64,000 bases of DNA from Isoperla grammatica (taxonomy: Eukaryota; Arthropoda; Insecta; Plecoptera; Perlodidae), in assembly GCA_945910005.1 (NCBI GenBank), contig OX246746.1:39628579-39692578 (forward strand), in the 5' to 3' direction. The notes beneath the pieces are model-generated. The model was not told the origin of the DNA and ran no database searches. It was given only the letters and a program-made list of their open reading frames with translations. Shown here piece by piece: positions 11,484 to 25,381 of the stretch. Position numbers and translations under genes: made by a program. Position 1 is the stretch's first letter; each line of letters begins with the position of its first letter.

Positions 11484-14400
11484 ATTTTGAAACTATTGTC
11501 AAGTGTTGAGACTATTAATGGTAACCTACAAGTGACACATAATTAAAATCCGTGTGTAAGTATTAATTTAATTAAATAAATAAACAAATTTTGTTTTTCA
11601 GAAATTAATTTTTTGTAGGTTGGCATCCCGATGTATTTTGCTGGTTATGTTAACAGCATCGAGTTTAGTGGTCACAAATATTGACCGAAAGTTTCAGCCA
11701 AATACGTCAAGCCGTTTGACCTGTGTGCGACGAACAAAATTTGGCGCACATACATACAGACATACATACATACATACGTACACACAGACAAGGAACCGAT
11801 CGAGTTGTATGGAAAGATATACTCCGCTTCGCTACGCTCATCTAACTAGAAAAACGCTCCGCGTTGAGTGATGAGCGATTTTCTTCAATGTATCAAATCA
11901 AATAAATTATTTGCATATCATATTACTCTTTAAAAAAAAAATACCTTTATAATAAACATATGATTTTCTTACAAGATGGCGGATCAAGTTACAACCTTAT
12001 TACTTAAGTATATTATTTCTTGATATGTTGCTAATAAATGCACGAAATATTATTTAAATCCGTTAAGAAGTTTTCTTTAAAGAAATTAAAACCTGCAAGT
12101 TAATGGGTTTCCGCATAATTTCATTCCACCGTGGTCTACTCAATAGGCTCTAATTCATAAACTATTAAACCTATCAGTGTATGGAAAGTTCCGTAATGTA
12201 GATACAGACTATATCTAAAATATTATAAAAATTTATCATACAATTATCCGCTTTTAAATCAAAATAAAAGCTTTTTATTTGTCAACCAAGTTCGTTGTTA
12301 ACATTGGCATGTTTGCCGTGAAGGGCATTAAATATAACACGTCATTGTAGCCATTCTATGATAGTTATCAAAATTCCAAAGACATAGAAAGAAAGGTCGG
12401 ACTGCGTAAGCCATTTCGGCAGCATACTATGTGCATCTTACTTCAATGGTCCGCAAATGCGAATCATATCGGTGGAACACTGTAAAAACGAAGGAAATTA
12501 CTGCCGTAAATAAACAATATTTGTTTATAACATGGCGGTTGAAGCTACAATTTTGAAACTGTTGTGTGTTGGTACTATTGATTTGGACTTACATATAAAA
12601 AATTATTCATATCGGTTTGTAAGTTTAAATTTAATTAAATAAATAACAAAACATGTGTTTCAGTTGTTAATTTTTTGTAGGTTGGCATCTTACGTCATTG
12701 TAGCCATTCTATGACATGTATCGAAATTCCAAATAATAGTGCATAGGTATGGTTACGTACGCTATGTTTGGTGTATACAATGTGCGTCTAACTGCAAAGG
12801 TCCGCAAATGCGAATCATATCGGTAGAACACTGTAAAAATGAAGAAAGTATTGTCGTAAATAAACAATATTTTTTTATAACATGGCGGATAAATTTACAA
12901 TTTTGAAACTGTTGTCAAGTGTTGGGACTGTTAATGTGAACCTACAAGTGAAACATTATTAAAATCCGTTTGTAAGTTTTCATTTCATTAAATAAATAAA
13001 CAAATTTTATTTTTCAGTTATTAATTTTTTGTAAGTTGGCATCTTGACGAATTTTGCTGGTTATGTTAACAGCATCGAGTTTAGTAGTCACGAACGTTGC
13101 CCGAAAATTTCAGCCAAATACGTCAAGTCGTTTGACCTGTGCGCGACGAACAAAATTTAGCGCACATACATACAAGCGCCGATCGAGTTGTATGGAGAGA
13201 TTCACTCCGCTTTGCTACGCTCATCTAACTAGGAAAACGCTCCGCGTTGCCAGATGAGCGAGTTGGTTCAATGTTTTAAAGCAAACACATCTTTTGAATA
13301 TCATGTTTCTCTTAAAAAAAAAAAAAAACTTTATAATAAACATATGATTTTTTTACAAAATGGCGGAGCAAGTAACAACCTTATTACTTGTGTATATTAT
13401 TTCTCGATATGTTTCTAATAAATGCACGAAATATTATTTAAATCCGTTAAGATGTTTTCTTTAAATAAATTAAAACCTTTAAGTTGATTTTTCAATGGAT
13501 TTCCGCATAATTTAATTCGACCATGGTCTACTCAATTGGCTCTCATTCATAAACTATTAAACCTATCAGTGTATGGAAAGTTCCATAATGTAGATATAGA
13601 CTATATGTTAAATGTATTATTGTTTTATCATACAATAACCCGCTTTTAAATTATAATAAAAGCTTTTTTATTTGTCTACAAAGTTCGTTGTTAACATTTG
13701 CATTTTTGCCGTGAAAGTCATAAAACATAACACGCCATTGTAGCCATTCTATGACAGCTATCAAAATTCCAAATACATAGTGAGAAAGGTCTGACTGCGT
13801 AAGCCATTTCGGCAGCATACTATTTGCATCTAACTTCAACGGTCCGCAAATGCGAATCATATCGGTGGAACACTGTAAAAATGAAGAAAATGTCTGCCGT
13901 AAATAAACAATATTTGTTTATAACATGGCGGTTTAACCTACAATTTTGAAACTGTTGTCGTGTGTTAGTACTATTGATGTGGACTTACATATAAAAAATT
14001 ATTAATATCCGTGTGTAAGTTTTAATTTAAATAAATAAATAACAAAACACGTGTTTCAGATGTTAATTTTTTGTAGGTTGGCATCTTATGTCATTGTAGC
14101 CATTTTATGACAGCAATCGAGATTTCAAATAAAATTGCATAGGTATTGTGACGTACGCTATTTTTGGTATATACTATGTGCATCTAATTGCAAAAGTCCG
14201 CAAATGCGAATCATATCGGCGGAACACTGTAAAAATGAAGAAATTGTTGTTGTAGATAAACAATATTTTTTTATAACATGGCGGATAAACGTACAATTTT
14301 GAAATTATTGTCAATTGTTGGTTCGGTTTATGTAAACCTACATCAGAAACATTATTTAAATCCGGTTGTAAGTTTTCATTTAATTAAATAAATAAACAAG

Positions 14401-17400
14401 TTTTGTCTTTTAGTAATTAATTTTTTGTAGGTTGGCATCTTGACGGATTTTGCTGGCTATGTTAACAGCATCGAGTTTAGTAGTCACAAATGTTGACAGA
14501 AAATTTCAGCCAAATACGTCAAGTCGTTTGACCTGTGCGCGACGAACAAAATTTAGCGCACATACATACAGACATACATACATACAGACATACATACACA
14601 CAGACAAAGCGCCGATCGAGTTGTATGGAGAGATTCACTCCGCTTCGCTACGCTCATCTAATAACTAGGAAAACGCTCCGCGTTGACAGATGAGCGATTT
14701 TTTCAATGTATCAAATCAAATAAATCATTTGCATATCATATTACTCTTAAAAAAAAAAAAAACATTTATAATAAACATATGATTTTTCACAAGATGGCGG
14801 ATCAAGTTACAGCCTTATAACTTAAGTATATTATTTCTTGATATGTTGCTAATAAATGCACGAAATATTATTTAAATCCGTTAAGAAGTTTTCTTTAAAG
14901 AAATTAAAACCTTCAAGTTGATGGGTTTCCGCATAATTTCATTCGACCGTGGTCTACTCAATAGGCTCTAGTTCATAAACTATTGAACCTATCAGTGTAT
15001 GGAAAGTTCTATAATGTAGATACAGACTATATCTAAATTAAAATATTAATTAATTATCCAATTACCCGCTTTTAAATAATAATAAAGGCTTTTTAATTTG
15101 TCGACCAAGTTCGTTGTTAACATTTGCATGTTTGCCGTGAAGGTCATTAAATATAACACGCCATTGTAGCTATTCTAAGATAGCTATCAAAATTCCAAAT
15201 ACATAGTGAGAAAGGTCTGACTGCGTAAGCGATTTCGGCAGCATACTATGTGCATATAACTTCAATGGTCCGCAAATGCGAATCATATCGGTGGAACACT
15301 GTAAAAACGAAGAAAATTACTTCCGTAAATAAACAATATTTGTTTATAACATGGCGGTTAAAGCTACAATTTGGAAACTAATGTCGAGTGTTGGTAGTAT
15401 TGATGTGCACCTACATATAAAAAATCAATAATATCCGTGTGTAAGTTTTAATTTAGTTAAATAAATAGAAAAACATGTGTTTCAGTTATTAATTTTTTGT
15501 AGGTTGGCATCTTATGTCATTGTAGCCATTTTATGACAGCTATCGAGATTCTAAATAATAGTGCATAGGTATTGTTACGTACGCTATTTTTGGTGTATAC
15601 TATGTGCATCTAATTGCAAAATTCCGCAAATGCGAATCATATCAGCGGAACACTGTAAAAATAAAGAAATTATTGTTGTAAATAAACAATATTTTTTTAT
15701 AACATGGCGGATAAACGTACAATTTTGAAATAATTGCCAATTGTTGGTACTGTTGATATTAACCTACAAGTGAAACATTATTTAAATCCGTTAGTAAGTT
15801 TTCATTTAATTAAATAAATAAACAAATTTAATTTTTCAGTAATTCATTTTTTGTAGGTTGGCATCTTAACGAATATTTCTGGTTATGTTAACAGCATCGA
15901 GTTTAGTAGTCATGAACGTTGCCTGAAAATTTCAGCCAAATACGTCAAGCCGTTTGACCTGTGCGCGACGAACAAAATTTAGCGCACATACATACATACA
16001 TACACACACACAGACAAAGCGCCGATCGAGTTGTATGGAAAGATTCACTCCGCTTCGCTACGCTCATCTAATAATTTGTAACTAGGAAAACGCTCCGCGT
16101 TGCCAGATGAGCGAGTTTTTTTTACATATCATTTGCAAATCATATTACTCTTACAAAAATAAATACCTTTATATTGTGATTTTTTAAAAAGATAGTGGTT
16201 CAAACTACAACCTTAGAATTTGTGTATATTATTTGCCGATATGTTGCTAATAACTGCACGAAATATTATTTAAATCCGTCAAGAAGTTTTCTTTAAATAA
16301 ATCAAAACCTTTAAATTGATTTTTCAATGTATTTCCGCATAATTTAATACAACCGTGGTCTACTCAAAAGGCTCTAATTCATAAACTATTAAACCTATCG
16401 TTGTATGGAAAGTTCCATAATGTAGATACAGACTATATCTAAAATGTAATATGGTTTAATCATACAATTACCGCATTTAAATGATAATAAAAGCTTTTTT
16501 ATTTGTCTACAAAGTTCGTTGTTAGCATTTGCACTTTTGCCGTGAAAGTCATAAAACATAACACGCCATTGTAGCCATTCTACGATAGCTATCAAAATTC
16601 CAAATACATAGTGAGAAAGGTCTGACTCCCTACGCCATTCCTGCAGCATACCTTGTGCATCTAACTTCAATGGTCCGCAAATGATTGATTGATTAATGGG
16701 GCTTAACGTCTCATATTTATGCAACGATGGCTAATCGAGACGATGAGCGGGTGATAATGAAGATGAGAAAGATGATAATGAAGAAAAAAGCCACATCCGA
16801 ATCAGATCCATTGTACGTCGCGTGAGTCGTCATACGGGTGTCCAGCAAGGGAAGGCAGGGCCAAGTGGGAGGAGAAATATTCAATGGGACAGTGGGGGGA
16901 AAGGGGATTGGGGTGTGGACTGCACTTCGTCTGACTTCTCCTCCTCGACCAGTCCGGCTTGGGTGGCCCTACCAGAAGCATACGCTTCCGCCGGCATAGC
17001 TCTCGGGATCAACAAAGCACGCAAACCTGCCCACCACGATAAGGTAGCAGTCCATGGGCAGGTCCGCAAATGCGAATCATATCGGTGGAACACTGTAAAA
17101 ACGAAGAAAATTACTGCAGTAAATAAACAATATTTGTTTATAACATGGCGGTTAAAGAAACAATTTTGAAACTAATGTCAAGTGTTGGTAGTATTGATGT
17201 GGACCTACATATAAAAAACCATTAATATCTGTGTGTAAGTTTTAATTTAAATAAATAAATAACAAAACACGTGTTTCAGTTGTTAATTTTTTGTAGGTTG
17301 GCATCTTATGTCATTGTAGCCATTTTATGACAGCTATCGAGATTCCAAATAATAGTGCATAGGTATAGTTACGTACGCTATTTTTGGTGTATACTATGTG

Positions 17401-20400
17401 CATCTAATTGCAAAAGTCCGCCAATGCGAATCATATCGGCGGAACACTGTAAAAATGAAGAAATTATTGTTGTAAATAAACAATATTTTTTCATAACATG
17501 GCGGATAAACGTACAATTTTGAAATTATTGTCAATTGTTGGTACAATTTATATAAACCTACATAAGAAACATTATTTAAATCCGTTGGTAAGTTTTCATT
17601 TAATTAAATAAATAAACAAATTTTATTTTTCAGTTATTAATTTTTTGTAGGTTGGTATCTTGACGAATTTTGCTGGTTATGTTAACAGCATCGAGTTAAG
17701 TAGTCACAAATGTTGACCGAAATTTTCAGCCAAATACGTCAAGCCGTTTGACCTGTGCGCGACGAACAAAATTTAGCGCACATACATACAGACATACAGA
17801 CACACAGACAAAGCGCCGATCGAGTTGTATGGAGAGATTCACTCCGCTTCGCTACGCTCATCTAACTAGGAAAACGCTCCGCGTTGCCAGATGAGCGAGT
17901 TTTTTCAATGTATCAAATCAAATAAATCATTTGCATATCATATTACTCTTTAATGTGAAAAAATACCTTTATAATAAACATATGATTTTTTTACAACATG
18001 GCGGATCAAGTTACAACCTTATTACTTGATCATATTATTTCTTGATATGTTGCTAATAAATGCACGAAATATTATTTAAATCCGTTAAGAAGTTTTCTTT
18101 AAAGAAATGAAAACCTTCAAGTTGATGGATTTCCGCATAATTTCATTCGACCGTGGTCTACTCAATAGGCTCTAATTCATAAACTATTAATCCTATCAGT
18201 GTATGGAAAGTTCCATAATGTAGATACAGACTATATCTAAAATGTTATATTAATTTATCATACAATAACCTGCTTTTAATTCATAATAAAAGCTTTTTAA
18301 TTTGTCGACCAAGTTCGTTGTTAACATTTTTATTTTTGCCGTGAAGGTTATAAAACATAACACGTCATTGTAGCCATACTATGCTAGCTATCAAAATTCC
18401 AAATACACAGTGAGAAAGGTCTGACTGCGTAAGCCATTTCGGCAGCATACTATGTGCATCTAACTTCAATGGTCCGCAAATGCGAATCATATCGGTGGAA
18501 CACTGTAAAAATGAAGAAATTAATAGTCCTAAATAAACAATATTTTTTTATAAAATGGCGGTTGAAGCTACAATTTTGAAACTATTGTCAAGTGTTGGTA
18601 CTATTGATGTGGACCTATATATAAAAAAAAAAATGATATCCGTGTGTAAGTTTTGATTAGATTAAATTAATAAAAAACATGTTTTTCATTAACTCATTTT
18701 TTGTAGGTTGGCATCTTACGTCATTGTAGCCTTTTTATGACAGCTATCGAGATTCCAAATAATAATGAGAAAGGAATAATTGCGTACGCTATTTTTGTGT
18801 TTATTATGTGCATCTAACTACAAAGATTCGCAAATGCGAATGATATCGGTGGAACACTGTAAAAATGAAAAAAATAGTACCGTAAATAAACAATATTTTT
18901 TTATGAGAAGACGGGTAAACTTACAAAATTTGAAACTATTGTCAAGTGTTGAAACTATTAATGTTAACCTACAAGTGAAACATAATTAAAATCCGTGAGT
19001 AAGTTTTAATTTAATTAAATAAATAAACAAATTTTATTTTTCAGAAATTAATTTTTTGTAGGTTGGCATCCTGACGAATTTTGCTGGTTATGTTAACAGC
19101 ATCGAGTTTAGTAATCACGGGTGTTGACCGAAAATATCAGCCAAATCCGTCAAGCCGTTTGACCTGTGCGCGACGAACAAAATTTAGCGCACATACAGAC
19201 ACACACACACACACACACACACAGACATAGCGCCGATCGAGTTGTATGGAAAGATTCACTCCGCTTCGCTACGCTCATCTAACTAGGAAAACGCTCCGCG
19301 TTGACAGATGAGCGATTTTTTTCAATGTATCAAGTGAAATAAATCATTTGCATATCATATTACTCTTTAAAAAAAAAAAATCCCTTTATAATAAACATAT
19401 GATTTTTTTACAAGATGGCGGATCAAGTTACAACCTAATACCTTAAGTATATTATTTCTTTATATGTTGCTAATAAATGCACGAAATATTATTGAAATCC
19501 GTTAAGAAGTTTTCTTTGAAGAAATTAAAACCTTCAAGTTGATGGATTGCCGCATAATTTCATTCGACCGTGGTCTACTCAATAGGCTCTTATTTATAAA
19601 CTATTAAACCTATCAGTGTATGGAAAGTTCCATAATGTAGATACAGACTATATCTAAAATGTAATTTTAATTAATCATACAATAACCTGCTTTTTAATCA
19701 TAATAAAAGCTTTTTAATTTGTCGACCATGTTCGTTGTTAACATTTGCATGTTTGCCGTGAAGGTCATTAAATAAAACACGTCATTGTAGCCATTCTATG
19801 ATAGCTATCAAAAAACCAACTACATAGTAAGAAAGGTCTGACTGCGTAAGCCATTTCGGCAGCATACTATGTGCATCTAACTTCAATGGTCCGCAAATGC
19901 GAATCATATCGGTGTAACACTGTAAACACGAAGAAAATTACTGCCGTAAATAAACAATGTTTGTTTACAACATGGCGGTAAAAGCTAGAATTTTAAAACT
20001 GCTGTCGAGTGTTGGCATTATTGATGTTGACTTACATTTAAAAAATTATCTATATCGGTTTGTAAGTTTTAATATAAATAAATAAATAACAAAACATGTG
20101 TTTCAGTTGTTAATTTTTTGTAGGTTGGCATCTTACGTCATTGTAGCCATTCTATGACAGCTATTGAGATTTCAAATATTAATGAAAAAGGTATGATTGC
20201 GTACGGTATTTTTGTGTTTACTATGTGCATCTAACTGCAATAGTCCACAAATGCGAATCATATCGGTGGAACACTGTAAAAATGAAGAAATAATTGTAGT
20301 AAATAAACAATATTTTTTTATAACATGGCGGATGAACTTACAATTTTGAAACTTTTGTCAAATGTTGGTATTGTTTATGTGAATCTACAAGTGAAACAAT

Positions 20401-20697
20401 ATATAAATCCATTTGTAAGTTTTCATTTAATTAAATAAATAAACACATTTTATTTTTCAGTAATTAATTTTTTTAAGGTTGGCATCTTTACGTATTTTCC
20501 TGGTTATGTTAACAGCATCGAGTTTAGTGGTCACAAACGTTGCCCAAAAATTTCAGCTAAATACGTCAAGCCGTTTGACCTGTGCGCGACGAACAAAATT
20601 TAGCGCACATACAGACATACAGACATACAGACGCACAGACAAAGCGCCGATCGAGTTGTATGGAGAGATTCACTCCGCTTCGCTACGCTCATCTAAT
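11484..20697. repeat. Hierarchical tandem array, about 1.4-kb period (roughly 6.5 units)
   Basis: The block TTAACAGCATCGAGTT recurs at 11650, 13066, 14462, 15888, 17682, 19093 and 20509. The spacing is 1396-1426 bp, except one gap of 1794 that is explained by a 389-bp SINE insertion. Each unit contains three related sub-repeats that start at an ATGGCGG motif (for example 11975, 12531 and 12882) and end near AAATCCG, then a TAAGTTTTC segment. Each also holds a block ending in (ACATAC)n and GCGCCGATCGAGTTGTATGG and the palindromic-looking CGCTTCGCTACGCTCATCTAA. Sub-repeats are clearly diverged between and within units, so the array is not young. Short ORFs on both strands are discussed under findings. 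No definite gene is assigned. Confidence 0.9.
16684..17060 (+). mobile_element. SINE-like retroposon copy 2 (tail type I) inside the 1.4-kb array
   Basis: Same family and same tail as the copy at 9699. It is flanked by a 12-bp direct repeat GGTCCGCAAATG (16672-16683 and 17061-17072). The target is a conserved sub-repeat motif of the array, so the insertion is younger than the array. Confidence 0.87.
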
Positions 20698-20929
20698 TAC
20701 AATAGACTTGAACTTGCTGAAAATTGCCTAGCCTAGATCTAGACAAAAGCCTACATATAACACGTAGGCCTACTAGGCCTTACGATATAACTTTCGTGAA
20801 TTGGGAATTCTTCATATCTCGCTTTCCCGAATCCTGACTGTCGTGCGTGTGCCGCTTTCATTCGCGCTGCTTTTCGTTGAAAATTCAGAACGAAACTGAC
20901 CTCATAAGCACACTTGTGAACATAAGAGT

Positions 20930-21149
20930 ATGTTTCTCAAAGTCCAGAAGAGGCGGCCAGATTAGAGTTCAACCCACATATTCTGTTGCTAGAAGGCGAG
21001 ATGGAGTTTCTCGGGGCTCAAAGAGAATTCCGATGGGAAGACCTCCAACAATTGGAACTGCAAAAAAAATGAAGAAAAGGCCTCACAAATTGCAACTTAG
21101 TATAAATCCTAATGTAGCTCATGCTAGATCCCATGGAGTAGGCCACTAA
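20930..21149 (+). CDS. Possible 3' exon of an unrecognised basic protein
   Basis: An open frame ending at a TAA at about 21149, preceded by a plausible acceptor (TTCTCAAAGTCCAG). It encodes a strongly basic, glycine/arginine/lysine-rich C-terminus with RRGGQIRVQPTYSVARRRDG, SRGSKRIPMGRPP, KKMKKRPHKL and a final NPNVAHARSHGVGH. The motif order looks non-random. It resembles, from memory, C-terminal tails of invertebrate SWIM/MULE-type proteins, but this is weak. No upstream exon was found, so it may be a transposon-derived fragment. Confidence 0.35.
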
Positions 21150-23582
21150 TCTAAAGTAAAGCTAGGAAACAGTTAAGAGTCAACTCATTTCAATGTGTTT
21201 ATATATTTGGGTATTAACTAGTACCTAATATTTCAGCTAATAATGTGTTATAATTTTAAATATAATTTTGTACTATTCGTAACCAAAATTGTGCTCTAGG
21301 ACAACTTTAAATGAATTATTTGGTGGTCTCAGCTCAGTACAGAGCTCTCAGTCAATCATGACTTACTTATCTCAGCCTATGATTAAGTTAATTGTTAGGG
21401 GTTAGGCAAACAAAATGTAACCTCAACTAACCCCTATCCTAACACCAAACCATCCCCTAACCTGACGGCCTAACGTAAACAAACTCATAACCTAACTTGT
21501 GAATCTCAATATGCTGCCACTTGTTGAATCACACATAAGCTAGGGCCTAGCCAAAGGCCTAGTCATGTCGTTGATAGTAGGCTGGCCTAGGCATAATATG
21601 CCTAGGCCAGCCTACTATGCATAAATTCAAGATATGCCTTATACCTAGGGGTAGGCCTAAGATGATGATATGTAAGGATACTTACAGAAGGCTTTATTGG
21701 CCTAGCTAGGCCTACAGCAGCTGATTGATCCGAAGGCGAAATTTTGTTTTGCTATATTTGTTATTTTTCGGGTTTTAGGCTCAAATAAATAGGTCTTGAG
21801 GGCCTTAACCCGCCCCTTCTATAATTACGCCACTGACCTCACCACATACTTTCAGGATCCCATTCGCTTTTATTTTGTAATGCCACAAAGTGCAAACATT
21901 AGGCAGAAGAAATGTACCTTTTGAGGAAGACTCGTGGCTTTCTCCGGGGCGTGGGGCCCTCTGTGTTTTTGCAATTATTCATTGGTGATATATGAAAATT
22001 AGTTAGTGAATGTTTACCCTGGTATCCGTGCCTGGGTTACCGATACCTATCGATGCCGGTAGTATATATTTAGCATATATGTTAGAAAACAAGAGCCGAT
22101 ACGTGATTTTAAGAGGAGTATAAAATAAAAAAATAAAAAAATTAATAAATTAGGTAAATTAATTAGGTAAGGAAGTAAAGGATCAGCTGCTGAGGAAGTC
22201 ATAATAATTATCATAATGTTGTATGTTCAATTGGTACATACAGTCTTTACTCTTTAGGTAACGTAATACCATCTGTGCTGCTTCTAATACAAATGTGGTT
22301 GAAAAATAGTGCTTTGGTATCAATTACACATAACAGGCATGTTATGCTTCGCTGATTAGAGTCTGATAAATACGTATTTTTAATTTTAATTAATTAGTAA
22401 CATGATTATTTTTGTTTCATTCACACTGGAGCAACTCCACATTCAGTCCCTGTCGACTTTTATAATAAAGCACACTCGCATTACTGATATAATAATTTAC
22501 GTAACTTTTTGTACATGATTGTTTGATTATAACATTAATGGAACTGGAACATGATTATAGTTACCCCGCACACACACAACACATTCACACACTGTTTGTA
22601 GTTGTTATACTTAAATTAAAAGCATTGGTTTTCTTACATAACATTAGATAATACACAATTATTTTAGCAGTATTCCTTCATTTCAACTCACAGTGAACAT
22701 TCACACAGCATCACTGTTACTACCATTATAGTATTGCAATCATACGTATTCCTTCACAACTGGATAAACAGTATATTATTTCAGGAATATGATTTCAGTG
22801 TCACTGGAGGTAAAGTTTCCATCCACTTTAAAAGTGCATAACTCCTAATCGTTCAGGCGGAAAAGGTGCGGAAAAGGCACCGGAAAGGTGCTCAAACGTT
22901 ACATTGGGCCGGTCGCAGAAAAAAGTGGGGGGGGAATCTCCCCCCCCTTCCCCCCCCCCCTCTTCCTACGCGCCTGGCAATGAGTTGGGCTCGAATAGGG
23001 ATTGTAAAGTCGCGGCCCGGATCCGAATCGTGAAATTTAAGGTTCCCATTCCGGACCCAAAGGAAAATTAGAAATATAGCAATTTTATAACCAGGTCCGG
23101 AATGGGAAGGACGGATCGGATCCAGTGTGGATCCATTACGGAAGACATCGCAAAGCGACTGAGCCGCCGAAGCTGTAACCAATCAGAAACTGTTTTTCGA
23201 GCAGCTGACGTAGCACGCGTTGATGGCAATTAGGTTGATAATATTGTAGTAGTGAAGAAATTAACTTAATTCTTTTGTTATGCCTATTACATTTTTTATT
23301 TTATTAATGTTATTTTTTTTATCTGAAAGTAATTCGAACATTAAGTGTTAGCATACGCTAGAACAACAACTATTGACTCAGCCTATTTTACTATTTTTAC
23401 TGATATAGGCCTACGCAGGCACATAGGGAAGATACAGCAAACTAGCAGCAAATACTGTAATAGACGCTATCTAGCAGTGGCAATGGCTTAATCAATCCTT
23501 GAAATAAAAGTTAACAAATATTTCTTTTGCACAATAGTACATATAAACATACCCTAAGCAATAATTACTGGATTTAAAAAAA
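21150..23582. other. Intergenic, GGCCTA-rich, with palindrome and C/G homopolymer tract
   Basis: No supported gene. It contains many GGCCTA/TAGGCC motifs, a 45-bp palindrome at 21574-21618, and a G8/C8/C10 tract near 22924-22970. A 15-bp inverted repeat TTCCCATTCCGGACC / GGTCCGGAATGGGAA lies around 23043-23108. Confidence 0.6.
21574..21618. repeat. 45-bp palindrome (22-bp arms, 1-nt centre)
   Basis: The left arm begins ATAGTAGGCTGGCCTAGG and the right arm is its exact reverse complement, separated by a single A at 21596. Confidence 0.95.
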
Positions 23583-23673
23583 GTAAAAAAGTTGACCCAC
23601 ACTGGGTTTGAACCACGTCAAAACGAAACTTTTGACGGAAAGCAACCTCGCTAACCACTAAGCTACGGACTGA
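23583..23673 (-). repeat. tRNA-like sequence (SINE head or tRNA pseudogene)
   Basis: On the minus strand an A box-like TAGCTTAGTGGTTAGCGAG is followed by a B box GGTTCAAACCC, then a T-rich run (TTTTTTACTTTTTTT) usable as a Pol III stop. Acceptor halves do not pair, and the region between the boxes is longer than in a tRNA. Hence a tRNA-derived repeat is favoured over a functional tRNA. Confidence 0.45.
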
Positions 23674-24626
23674 ACATGGAAATAGAAGCGATTGTGATCT
23701 ACCACATATAGGCAGTTATAAATTGGTTTCAAAACCAAATGTTTACACGTTGTTTATTGTTCATTTCCATTCCTCACATCCTAAAATAATTTTTTAAAGC
23801 AATTAAATAGAAGTAATTGCGTCAAAACTGTTATTTTATGCTAAAACAAAATCTTGAATATCGGTTTCACGATGCAAAGAGGTGCGGTATCCATTCCGGG
23901 ATTTACGCTTGTGAATCCGGCCCCTGCTCTTTATTTTTAAAGAGCTTTGTTTTCGAGCCATATAAATGCCATTTGTACCTCCAATACTTATCGGATCGAG
24001 ATCAAATTAATACTCGTGACCGGTCAAATATTTACTACATAACGGTTATCTTATATTTGGCCGCCATTTAGTAAAAAAAAACTTTTGTGTTACTTTGAAA
24101 CTTCTTGACCGCTTTTCCACAAAACTAATGGCGCTCAATCCACATCGAAGCTTTTGGATGGTCCACATTTCAACTTAATCGGCCTGTCCGTTCGACCGCT
24201 ATTGCAAGACTTCAAAATAAAAACTAATAAAAATAAACGGAAAGAGTGCCATAGAAGTCGAATGGAAACGGCCGCTTAATAATGTTTTATGTTTGTGATC
24301 TGTTTATATCGATCTGTATGGAAAACTTGTTTATAATGCAATGTTTCTTATAAACGTTTCTTATAGGGTCTTAGATAAATTGTAAAAAAGCCTTGAAAAC
24401 TTACCAGCCGCTGATGGCGATGTGCGCTACATGTAATATATATACAAGTTCCAACTTTTCATCCTTCGAGGGGGTCCGAAGTATTGGAGTCAACCAAACA
24501 GTCACTGAACGCCTAACGAAGTAAACGCTAGAAACCCTTCACCTCTCAATACGCATTTGACCTCCTTTTGACTATTTTTATCTTTCTCAATTAGACAGAG
24601 CGATTTTGTTTGTAGATAGATACTTG
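23674..24626. other. Intergenic, nothing recognised
   Basis: No gene, repeat family or RNA could be supported. Frames of about 80 codons here lack recognisable composition. Confidence 0.4.
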
Positions 24627-24923
24627 GGCTTAACGTCTCATATTTTTGCAACGAGGCTAATCAAGACAATGAGTGGGTGATATATGAAGATGAAATGAAA
24701 TAGGGGGCTGTTTGGAGGAAAGGGGCAAGTAGGAGGGCGCGTAAGGAAAGGGGAAAGGGGAGGAAAGGGGATTGGGGTGTGGACTGCACTTCGTCTGACT
24801 TCTCCTCCTCGACCAGTCCGGCTAGGGTGGCCCTACCAGAAGCATACGCTTCCGCCGGCATAGCTCTCGGGATCAACAAAGCACACAAACCTGCCCACCA
24901 CGATAAGGTCCACGTCCATTCTT
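24627..24923 (+). mobile_element. SINE-like retroposon copy 3, internally diverged (tail type I)
   Basis: It carries GGGCTTAACGTCTCATATTT, a rearranged middle, and the conserved type I tail (ACTTCTCCTCCTCGACCAGT, CCCACCACGATAAGG). Target duplications are not visible, so it is older or deleted at one end. Confidence 0.7.
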
Positions 24924-25350
24924 GCAGCCGTTGTTCAATCCATGCAAAGTATTTAGTAACGGACCAGTAAACTAAAAACAAACTACAAAACAATATTATG
25001 GAACAAATACAACTAAGACTACCTACTGGAGTGGCCAGTATTGCTTTCTATTCGATATCACTATTACATAATTCATTAACAATGTTAATGATTTAATAGT
25101 GAAACTGCACTGCCAGTCCGCCCCTGATTAATATGCGTGTATGAATGTTTTCAATCAAGGCACTATGCGCGGATGTTTATGTAGGCCTATCCAACTAGAA
25201 AAAAGCAAACACGAGAACCAATGCTAGTTTTTAAATAGAGTAACACGCTTAAGTTTTTTATGGCAAACTTGCTTGTAAAATTGGCAGATAATATTTAGGG
25301 CATATAAATCCTAGCCCTAATTATCATCGTCATCGTCATCGTCATCGTCG

Positions 25351-25381
<31 letters not shown>

